From Coemansia sp. RSA 922 (lineage: Eukaryota > Kickxellomycota > Kickxellomycetes > Kickxellales > Kickxellaceae), in NCBI GenBank assembly GCA_027577415.1, contig JANBQS010000260.1, positions 1 to 24,051 of the forward strand: DNA of 24,051 nt, in the 5' to 3' direction. The notes under the pieces were generated by a model that was not told the origin of the DNA, made no database searches, and saw only the letters and a program-made list of their open reading frames with translations. Below, in pieces: positions 8,734 through 17,500 of the stretch (positions within the stretch are counted from its first letter, which is position 1; each line of letters starts with the position of its first letter). Both the position numbers and the translations under genes were made by a program.

Positions 8734-9361
8734 CAGGCGTATTCGTGAAAATGCAATGTGTGTCACAAGTGTTGGCAATCAAGAGTAAGTAAAATGGTGT
8801 AAAAAATAATGCAGAAAATGGTAGGGAGAAGAAAAGAAAACTAGAATGCTGAGGAAACACGGTATCCTAAAGTAGTTGGAGGCTAAATGGCAAAGTTTTT
8901 ATGTTTGGTGACTGTCTAAATTAAAAAGAACCTTTTTAAAAGTACAAAGTTGAGCTGTGTAGAAAACAAAGCCTTTAAAGCAAAGCCGAATGCAAAGTAC
9001 TTTCACATACAAAGTATTTTCGCATACAAAGTACTTTCGCGAGCAAAGTACTGTCTCATGCAAAGTACTTTCGCACACAAAGTACTTTCGCTTGCAAAGT
9101 ACTGTCCCATGCGAAGTGCTGTCGCTGGTACCAGGAGACGACAAGTGGTGCTTGACATCTGAAAGCCCTTGCAGATGTTATGTTAAATCAGCAAAAGGTC
9201 AAGCTTTGACGCTTGGCTCTAACTGGTATCTACTTCCAGTCAAAATACCATACGACGACCAGTAGTTTAAATGTTTCTGTCGACAGTTTCTTCCACGTTA
9301 AAAGTATTATTTAGTGGATATGAATTTAAAATAAAATAGTTTCCACTGCCATTGCCTTTTA
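8734..9361. other. spacer between the two mannosyltransferase genes
   Basis: 628 bases serving as 3' flank of paralogue 2 and promoter/leader of paralogue 1. The outstanding content is the 17-bp tandem repeat at 8993-9128. The remaining sequence is A-rich on the plus strand (8790-8990), with no other gene. Short open frames across the repeat on both strands follow from the repeat structure and are not supported as genes. Confidence 0.6.
8993..9128. repeat. 17-bp tandem repeat, 8 units, with palindromic core
   Basis: Eight contiguous 17-base units start at 8993, 9010, 9027, 9044, 9061, 9078, 9095 and 9112. The consensus is CAAAGTACTTTCGCATA. Four units (1, 3, 5 and 6) carry the perfect 10-bp palindrome AAAGTACTTT; unit 2 has one change, units 4 and 7 read AAAGTACTGT, and unit 8 is the most diverged. 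Units 2-4 resemble units 5-7 in order (two TTTCGC units, then one CTGTCYCATG unit), suggesting a 51-bp higher-order duplication. Confidence 0.97.
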
Positions 9362-10843
9362 TTAGCCGACTACATGACGAACGTAGTAAAATGGCAGACC
9401 AAACACACCATATCCGTTAGCCTTCGCAAGCTTGGCAAAACCCTCGGTCTCTACTTGGTGTTGGAACAGCCATGCTGGGAATCCAACACCCGAGCGGTGC
9501 ACACGAGCCTTGACAAGGGTGAACGTACCACCAACACCATCAAGTGGCACTATGGTTTCGTTTTTGGCAAAGTTGTCCAGGTACTTGCGATGAGTCTTGA
9601 GGGACTTGTATCCCTCGACCAAAAAGTCATCGTCCTTGAGTTTCTTGATCATGGAGCGACTCTTGCGTGTCTCTTGCCAGGCGTTACGATCATAGACGGT
9701 GTGCTTCCACTTGTCTTGGCCACTCTTACGGCGTACGAGGCAGTTGGGCACTATTACGTCCTTATCGTACGCCATCAGGTCGTGTACTATGCTGGGAGGG
9801 TAATATTCGAGGTCGCCGTCGATCCATAGCACCCACTGCTCGTTCTCCAGTGCGCGCGTCCACAGGTAGTTACGTGCCCGAGCCATCATGATACGCCGAT
9901 CGCGCTGTTTGTCACGCAAGTGTCGCTGATCGCGTGGCAATGCGTAAAAGAAGTCTTGACGGAATATGTCGAACCGCTTGAACCGCATATCCTCGGGCGC
10001 CTGCTCCTGGTACCACTTCTTGGACTCTATCAGCATCTGCTGCGTATTATCGGTCGAGTCCGAGACTAAAAAGGCCAGTGATATCTTGTCGCGCGGATAT
10101 TTGAGCTTGTCGACCAGCGCAAAGTATCTAGCCAAGTGATCGGCGTTATTTTTGACCGGCGTCAGAATTAGAAGCGAGTCACTGTCGGGATCGAGGGTCT
10201 GCGGAGCGATGGCCTTATTGTTCATCAATATTGTGCGCGACTCGTTGGTATACTTGGCCAACTCGCTGCTACTCCAGCTAGACTTGCCATGCGAAGATGT
10301 GTTGGGAAGCCAGGACGGCATGGACGCGGGCTGTGGCTTGTAATCGTACCCTAGTACCTCTATATATTTGGTTTCGTCACCATGCTCCTGCTTGCGCGCA
10401 GTCCCGGGGCTGTCGCTATTGTCTGAAGTCGCGGCTTTGTCCGAATCGGATTTCACGAGGTCTGCTTCGTTTGCTACTGAAAACGGATTAGCGCCAACGT
10501 TACCGTTCGGTATCGTGCCATCCAGTGCGCCCTTTGATGGAGGCTCTATGTCCCCAAAGGGTAACATCCCCTCTTGCTGACAGTCGGCGGTGCTCTGATA
10601 CTGCGTGTTTAGCACCATTAGGCAACATACCAATGCAATCGTAAGCACGACCGCTGGCGCATGCTCTCTTCGCATCCATCTATCATGGCGAAACATATCT
10701 TTTAGCAGATTGTGAAGGGGTTAATTCGTGTCTCTATATCAAGTATTCGGCTCCGTGGCTAATGTCTAGACATACCTTCTAATCGTGGCGCTACGGCGAA
10801 TCTGAGCAATGCACGCCCCCTTAATATTCTTTGCCGCGTCCAT
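9362..10843 (-). CDS. Anp1/Mnn9-family (GT62) Golgi mannosyltransferase, paralogue 2
   Basis: Two exons: 10776-10843 and 9362-10679, with a 96-base intron, giving 461 residues. An ATG at 10696 would give a single-exon 444-residue protein, but it lies inside the intron. The spliced start MDAAKNIKGACIAQIRR matches paralogue 1 at the same length, so the spliced model is preferred. Signal anchor at ~31-47 (AVVLTIALVCCLMVLN). The lumenal stem is about 55 residues longer than in paralogue 1 and is rich in Ser, Asp and Gly. The GT62 domain begins near ETKYIEVLGYDY and carries LLILTPVKNNADHL, LAFLVSDSTDNT, WVLWIDGDLEYYPPSI (DGD ~310-312), DVIVPNC and VGGTFTLVKARVHRSG. Its role is as for paralogue 1: mannan outer-chain synthesis in the Golgi. 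The longer stem may change complex membership or position. It diverges from the ProRS gene. Confidence 0.93.
10680..10775 (-). other. spliceosomal intron, mannosyltransferase paralogue 2
   Basis: 96 bases with donor AGAAG|GTATGT (intron begins at 10775) and acceptor CCATGATAG|ATGG (intron ends at 10680). Position and phase (AG^A Arg codon before Trp-Met-Arg) are identical to the intron in paralogue 1. The intron bodies are otherwise dissimilar. Confidence 0.85.
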
Positions 10844-11397
10844 CTCGCGTGCTTGTATAAAAAAAATATGCTCACAAAGACCGACAACTATTAGTGTTGA
10901 TAACTCGATAAGCAACCTGGCAAGGAAGATGTGTATAGCAAAAAAAAAAAAATGCGAGCGACAAGGAGAAACAGTGTCAGCGAGGGGATAGAGACCCAGG
11001 GGCTGACGTAGTTAACGTTTATGAAAACCATGTTTATTCAGGCACAAAGTGCCGGTTGCTACTACTATGCACCTCCACACCCATGTTTCAAATTTTTTTG
11101 GCGGACTGGCATCGATCGCAATGACATGTCCCTGCGCCCGTGAAATAAGCAGTAGCAAAGGGGAGGGGGGAGAGAGGCAAAAATGTGGAATTCAGGACAA
11201 AGTAGAGACAATGCGAACACTTGTTTCAAGTGATGTTGAACATTGGTTACGCAGCCAGAACGGCCTCCCGCTATCGCAACATCTCCACATACATGTCGGC
11301 GATGTACATGTGTTTGCATGTGAGCTGCGCTTAAGCGATTGACCCATTATTGCGATAAGCACAGGCGATTCGCGATTATAGGTGGGCGAGTGTGGCG
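10844..11397. promoter_or_regulatory. divergent intergenic region, mannosyltransferase 2 / ProRS
   Basis: 554 bases between two divergent start codons, so both promoters must lie here. A TATAAAAAAAA stretch (about 10856-10866) and an A-run (10941-10952) are seen on the plus strand. The short open frames in this gap lack signals or domains, and I see no RNA gene. Confidence 0.5.
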
Positions 11398-13302
11398 ATG
11401 CCACCAGCACTACTAGCTCCTATATCTCCATTGTTAAGTAGCCTTTATCGAACGAACGACACGGCCAAGTCAATGCATAATAGCGGCAGCGCTTTGATTC
11501 GCGGAGCGCGGAGCCTCTGGCAGGCTAGGGCGCGGTTTTCGAGCACAATCAGTGGCAGTAGTGGCATTCCGCCTGAGAGCCGCATGAGCTGGATGTTGCT
11601 ACCAACTAAAAAGATCTCCAAGAGCAATATCGAGGGCGAGGGACGGACGGCAGGCCAGAGCACGACCGATCTTCTTACAAAAGCCGGGTATATCTACCAG
11701 TCATCGGCAGGAATATACACGCTTATGCCGCTGGCGCAAAGAGTAATACAAAAGATCGAGCTAATAATCGACGAGGAGATGCAGCGTGTGGGCGGACAGA
11801 AGCTGGCCATGCCTAATCTATTAACGCCCGACAATTGGAAAAAGACCGGGCGGTGGCAATCGACTGGCGACGAACTGTTCTCGTTCAAGGACCGCAAGAA
11901 TGCCACCATGTTACTAGGCCCCACTCATGAAGAGGAGGTCACGGCTATCGTCAAGGACATGGTGCGCAGCTACCGACAGTATCCACTACGGCTTTATCAG
12001 ACTACGCGCAAATTCCGCGACGAGGCACGGCCGCGTGCTGGGCTGCTGCGCGGACGAGAGTTTATGATGAAGGACATGTACACGTTCGACGTGGGCAAGG
12101 AACAGGCAATCGAGACATTCCATGCAATGGAGGTGGCGTATCGACGGTGCTTTGACCGCATTGGAGTGGCATACGCCGTGGCAGAGGCTGACTCGGGCAA
12201 CATTGGCGGGTCGCTGTCAAAGGAGTTTCACTTTGTCAATCAGTCTGGCGAGGATACGCTCCTTGCGTGTAAAGGTTGCGGATATACGGCCAACGAGGAG
12301 CGCGCTTTGAGCAAGAGCCCCGCCAATGAGAGGACTGGTGCTGGCCAGAACAAGCGCTACGTGGCGCGAGTAGTCGAGGGCAGCGATGATAAAGTAGTCA
12401 AGCAGCGGATAGTAGAGGTAGCGCATGGACATGAGCCGAGCGTGCTGAAGATCAAGCGAGTGTGGCCGATCAAGCCTAATCAGCGACTGGAAGTGGCAGA
12501 AGTTGCGGCAGATCACGATGGCAGTAGTAGTGAAGCGCCATCGTCAGTGACCACGTTTGAGCAACTGCTGCTGGATGACTGTGCAGCAGAAGCGTGTAAT
12601 GGTTGTAGCACGGACGAGGCAGTTCGCGGTGACTGGCACATCGCCAAGGCGGGCGACGGGTGTGGCGAGTGCAGTGGAGTGCTGGAGGCACAGCGAGCGA
12701 TTGAGGTGGGTCATATATTCTATCTTGGCGACAAGTACTCCAAGGCACTGGATCTCAGCGTGCTTTACCAGGGGCAGCGGGAGTATGTGCAAATGGGGTG
12801 CTTTGGTATTGGCGTTTCGCGAGTACTCCAAGCAGCGGCTGAATGCAGCAGCGTGGAGGGGCGCGGACTCAGATGGCCGCTCTCGATTGCGCCGTACCTC
12901 GCCAGCATAGTGCCAGTGGCAGAAAACAGCGGCACAAAGGCGGCAGAAGATGTGTATAGGGTGCTGGGCAGTGTTCGCGTGCATGGAGCGCATATATTCA
13001 AAGATAACGTGTTGGTAGATGACCGCGACTATCTTAGCGCCGGGTTTCGGCTCAACGATGCGCAGCTGATGGGCATTCCATTGACGATTGTGCTCGGAAG
13101 CGGGTTTGCCGAGTCAGGACAAGTGGAAGTTCAACTGCGTGTGCCTGGGATGCAATCGATGCCAGAAAATGTCAGCTCCGCCAGCACCACTAGCGATGGA
13201 TACGAGCATAGAGCGCGCGTCAGAGTAGAGGAGCTGGGTCAGTTTCTCTCGCAAGTCCTGGAGAGCCATTGTGTTGCCCTGGGAATGGCACAAGCAGTGT
13301 GA
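11398..13302 (+). CDS. mitochondrial-type prolyl-tRNA synthetase
   Basis: 634 residues from the ATG at 11398; an in-frame GTG six bases earlier is ignored, and an ATG at 11473 is the alternative start. The N-terminus is Ser/Arg-rich without acidic residues (a likely presequence). It is a class II aminoacyl-tRNA synthetase of the bacterial/organellar ProRS kind. The first block runs from TTDLLTKAGYIYQSSAGIYTLMPLAQRV to MLLGPTHEEEVTAIV. Motif 2 is RKFRDEARPRAGLLRGREF (~204-222), followed by MMKDMYTFD. Motif 3 is MGCFGIGVSRVLQAAAE (~466-482). The C-terminal anticodon-binding domain carries DDRDYLSAGFRLNDAQLMGIP. Between motifs 2 and 3, a shortened, divergent insertion holds CKGCGY (~291-296), CNGC (~400-403) and CGEC (~422-425). 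It should charge mitochondrial tRNA-Pro. It corresponds by type to yeast AIM10 and human PARS2, inferred from family knowledge. Confidence 0.95.
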   Translation: MPPALLAPISPLLSSLYRTNDTAKSMHNSGSALIRGARSLWQARARFSSTISGSSGIPPESRMSWMLLPTKKISKSNIEGEGRTAGQSTTDLLTKAGYIYQSSAGIYTLMPLAQRVIQKIELIIDEEMQRVGGQKLAMPNLLTPDNWKKTGRWQSTGDELFSFKDRKNATMLLGPTHEEEVTAIVKDMVRSYRQYPLRLYQTTRKFRDEARPRAGLLRGREFMMKDMYTFDVGKEQAIETFHAMEVAYRRCFDRIGVAYAVAEADSGNIGGSLSKEFHFVNQSGEDTLLACKGCGYTANEERALSKSPANERTGAGQNKRYVARVVEGSDDKVVKQRIVEVAHGHEPSVLKIKRVWPIKPNQRLEVAEVAADHDGSSSEAPSSVTTFEQLLLDDCAAEACNGCSTDEAVRGDWHIAKAGDGCGECSGVLEAQRAIEVGHIFYLGDKYSKALDLSVLYQGQREYVQMGCFGIGVSRVLQAAAECSSVEGRGLRWPLSIAPYLASIVPVAENSGTKAAEDVYRVLGSVRVHGAHIFKDNVLVDDRDYLSAGFRLNDAQLMGIPLTIVLGSGFAESGQVEVQLRVPGMQSMPENVSSASTTSDGYEHRARVRVEELGQFLSQVLESHCVALGMAQAV

Positions 13303-14517
13303 GCGAGTGTAGTTGCCTAGTACCATGACATGCTGGCAAGCTGAATAGCTCTTTGTTCCTAGATACTTGGCAAAATAAAATGTCTAGAAATGCCGATTTA
13401 CAAGTCGTGTCGTAGCTGACATGAGCTATTGTGCTGTAGTCGAGATGGAGACGTGACTCGGTACTGGGTTCGTGTCTGTGGGAACCCGAGAAGAAGAGGG
13501 GGGACGGGGCCTCAGTAGAAATGGGGTGCCGGGTATGCGAATCACGCCATGCGTTCTTTTCCCTCTTCTCGGCCACTGTCCAATGGTGCCGCCAGTGCTA
13601 CTGGAGTGGCCTGTGAAGCAAAATTGACAAGCAGGCAAGCTGACGCAGGGAGGGGGGGGAAGAGTGCGCGTGGCGGCGGAGATGAAATGGCGGAGGCACC
13701 CGATTGTTCTGCGACTGATTCTAGGGAGAGACAGGCACTCAAGAATAACCCGCTATCGTACCTGTTCATACTGACCCGGAATATTCCACCTGTAAATCCA
13801 AAATGTCGAGCATGAGCTGTTGAGCGAAAGAGACTTGCGTGATGGCTGGTGTAGAGGGAGGTGGGGCATGCACGGGATCGGCTGCTCACATGTGCTCGGG
13901 TTTGTCTTATCCCTCCTGTGTCAGAGACAGGCACGCTCGGGCGAAAAAAAAGCCACCTGAGCCAGGGCATGCTTGAATTAGCGAGACCTCTCGTTGGCGG
14001 ACCAGCGGGCGCTTGTGAGAGGTTGCACAGGCCCGGGATAGGAGAGGCCAATTTACGCAGTGCTGCACAGGTGGGCGCAGCCGGCTGATTGACGGAGCCA
14101 AATAGTGGCTGGCTGGGCGCCGGGGCCTTCTCCCCCCAAAAAACCGGCGACTAGTAAGTACGTGCACACACTTGGGGGTGTTTCAGCTCTTGTCTATTTT
14201 TCGTGTTTCTTTGCTCTTCAAATTATCTCTTTAATTTCTTCTTTTTTATTATAGAATTGTGTCCTCTTTTTTTTCTATTCTTTTCTTTGCGCTTAATTAC
14301 TCTACCCGCCCGCACTCTGCTTAATTTTTGCTCGCCCGCTCACTTACATTTTCCTTTGAAGGGCGATTTGGGAATTGGCTGCTCGTTTGGTTCTATTTTC
14401 AGTACGCTTGATGCGACACCTCCTACGTGCTCAAACATACTTGCATTTATAAGCTTAGTCCCTCTGCGTCGCAAGCGGTGCACCCCGTACTCACCTCGGA
14501 ACAGATAGACTCGCATC
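13303..14517. other. intergenic region, ProRS to SAPS-like gene
   Basis: 1215 bases without a supported gene. The left part holds the ProRS 3' end. The middle (13480-14160) is G/C-rich with homopurine and homopyrimidine runs. It contains overlapping open frames on both strands, the longest being 169 residues on the minus strand, with no domain, signal or conserved-looking composition. The right part (14190-14350) is T-rich and pyrimidine-rich, fitting the promoter and leader of the SAPS-like gene. Confidence 0.5.
13374..13379 (+). terminator. polyadenylation signal of the ProRS gene
   Basis: A canonical AATAAA lies 72 bases after the ProRS stop codon, within CAAAATAAAATG. Placement suits a short 3' UTR. 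Confidence 0.55.
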
Positions 14518-17500
14518 ATGGAAGGCAGTGCGAAACCTCCTAGTTCCTTGCGAGCTCGCAACTCTCCCCGTGCGTCAACGTCTCCGGAGCCACAGCATAA
14601 GCAGGACAGCGCCAGCAGAAGGTAATCCTCATCTATGTGTGTGTGTGGTCTGACCGCCATCCTTCCACAAGGGTGCAGTTTTTTTTTTTTTTTTGCTGCT
14701 CTGTCGTTTTGTTTCTGTTCAGCTGGTTTGCTTATAACTTGCGTTAACTGCCTTGCTACCGTGCTCTCTGATACTGTTTACTCTAGGCGCCTGGCCTCGT
14801 TGCGGCCCTCTCTCGCTAATCGAACCAACGGAGCCGTCGCCACTACATCCACCTCCGCCGCCTCTGCTGGAGCCCGCACAAAGTCGCCGACAACAGCTTG
14901 TACTAGTCAGGTAAGCTTCCCCCTTAGCCGCCTGTGTTGTCTCAGTTGCTAATGGCAGATGTTGTTGCCTACTGCCTACTGCTGTCTATTGTGCAAAGTG
15001 GCAAAATAATACTTGCCCACAGTGTACACCCTTATTATTATTATTGCCGTTCATTCACTTGTTCATTCATTATTGCCGTTCAATTTTGCCCTCAGACTCT
15101 TCTGGCAGGAAGAGGTCCTTGCTGATATTGTCTGTTCCTTGTTTACTAATCGCGACTAAAAGACCGTGTCCTGCTTTTTGGGGAAACGAGTTATGTTTTC
15201 TTGCTGTTGTTGTTTATGTTTTATTTTCCACACTCTTTTCTCGAGTAGGGAGGTCGGTCTCTGTCAAAGCTGTCGCCCAAGCAATCCGCAGCAACAGTCC
15301 CTAACAAGAATGATGTTTTGGACTCTGGCTCTGACTCTGACTCTGACGACCACTACGGCTTTGTCAAAGTCGATCGCTGGAATCTGCCGTCCGAGCCCAC
15401 CATGCCTGCCTTTAAGCCTACTATCTCACAATCCGCTATGAACTCTTCACCGTCGTCTTCGCACGCACCTTTGCCCTCACCTTCGTCCTCTTCGCCTTCG
15501 TTTGCGTCATCCGCCAGAAACTCCAACATAATGGCCCGCGTCAGGAGCACAATTAGGGCCGCCGTTACTCCTGCCACGCCTGTTACCGCAGCACTATCAC
15601 ACACTCCAGCGGAGGGCGCCGCTTCTAATCAGCCTGCAGATGCCTCCTCCTCTTCGTCTTCATCTGATAGCGACGACAACGACGAGGACAGCGGCGACAT
15701 TGCTACCAACCCCGCCGCCTCTTTATCGGATGAAGAGATTAGCGATGTGCTGGACGAAACTGAGCTCCAGCTTATTGAAGCCATGGAGGATACGCAAATA
15801 GTGGACGCCAAGGATAGTGGCGGCAACCGTGCACAACCTAAGAATACCTCTTTAATGTCTTCACCGCCTAGAAAGGGCCTGAGCTGGATGGGCCTGGGCG
15901 ACATATCGCCAAATAACCGCGTCACATATGCCGACTCTCTGAAGGAGCGATTTGCAGTCTCGCAAAAGCGGACTGGAACTACCATTAAAATCTCTACTGG
16001 CGAGTGCGACAGCGATTCGAGCAGCAGCAACAGCAGCGACTCTGGTGGCAGCGACCGAGAGCAGCGTGCCGCCAACGCAGTACCTATTGCTGCTCCGGTT
16101 GCTGCTCATACACACCAACCGCTGCCTAGGGCTATGGCGCCGAATCCTCTGCCGCCTACTCAAAGTCCTAGTCTAGGTCCACCGACCATGGCGCGCTCCC
16201 AGACAGCGACAACTACTTCAGAGGCAGCGGGCAGCAGTAGCACCAATGCTCGCAGTGACTTGTTCGAGTCAAGAAATGCAGACTCTGGCGCAGACCTGGC
16301 TCGCCCTGCGTCCGTGCCGCTGGACTCGGTCGAATTTGTCGCCCCCGGCGTGACCAAGAAGACGGCCATGTCGCTACTTTGCCGCGTACTTGATATTGAC
16401 GGTCCGATTATCCAGCAAAAGATGGTCGAGTTTCTTCTTATCGACGGCGTCATTGCCTCGCTGATCGGCTTTATTACTCATTGCCAGGGCTCGATATACT
16501 CGCCGTCGCCTACTTCACAGACCGCACCTTGCTCGCCGTCGCTTTGCCACGAGGCAGGTGCCAGCTGCTCGCCTGACGCTGGCTGCTGCAATTTGCCCAC
16601 CTCCGCCACTGCTGCTGCTGCTGCCGCAAGTCATGAGCCTGTGCCGTCTCAGCACGTGCAGCCGGGACACAACTCTGCTGCCTCGCCAGGTGTGGCCAAC
16701 GACAAGAAGGACTTGCCTCTGGGTGTTTTGCACGAATTCGAAGTGCGTAGCCAGCATCGCGCACGCTTGCAGCGCCAGCGCAACCGCTCAGCGGGGCTAA
16801 CTGACGTCGACTTGCGCCGTGGATACAACGCCGTTCAGATGCTTGCTACCCGCGAGCAGTTCTCTCGTCGAGTCATGGAAGCCAAGCTGGCCGTTATCGT
16901 GCCGTGCCTGATGGCCGTGTTCCACAAGGACTCGTTGGGCTCGTTCCATCACGCTTGCTTGCTGCTCGAGCACTGCTTTACTATCTCGCCGCTCCGCACC
17001 ACGAGACTCTTGCTGTACCAGCAGAACCCGCCCTCACGGTGGTGGGCTCTCTCTGAAGCTGTGGCCAAGGGTCATGCCCCGATATGCGACATTTTGCCCT
17101 ATTTGTCCGAGCCTTGCGTCCAGCGCTTGTTCTTAAAGGCCGAATTTGGCGTGTGGACAGGCCGCCTAATGACCAGCCTCAACCTCATGCCCAATGACGC
17201 TCTGGTTGTATCAGATGAGCTTAGTCGCATGGGACTTGCATCTGTTGCTGGCGCGCTGGGCGGCGGTGCCGCTTCTGACGATTCGCCCGCAGGCCAAACG
17301 CAAAGCCAGCAACGTGCCAAATCCCTACAGCTGGTGCGCAATCGCTTCCAACAGCTCAATCGCGGCAGGTTCTTTGGCCACATTCTCGAGCTCATTGAGG
17401 ATCCAGATCCCTACGTGTCAGAGGGTGTCGCCGAGTTTATGGCGTTTATGATCAACGACTGCTCGACCTTTTATGGCTTCAACATCTTGTTCAAGCCCAT

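Noticed and set aside
8899..9265. Repetitive open frames on both strands across the 17-bp repeat
   Set aside because: Any stop-free 17-bp repeat is open in all frames and gives a 17-residue periodic peptide; there is no independent coding evidence.
13542..14051. 169-residue minus-strand open frame in the ProRS/SAPS-like gap
   Set aside because: Composition is random-looking, with no motif, no signal peptide and competing frames on the other strand; it is GC-rich DNA with few stops.
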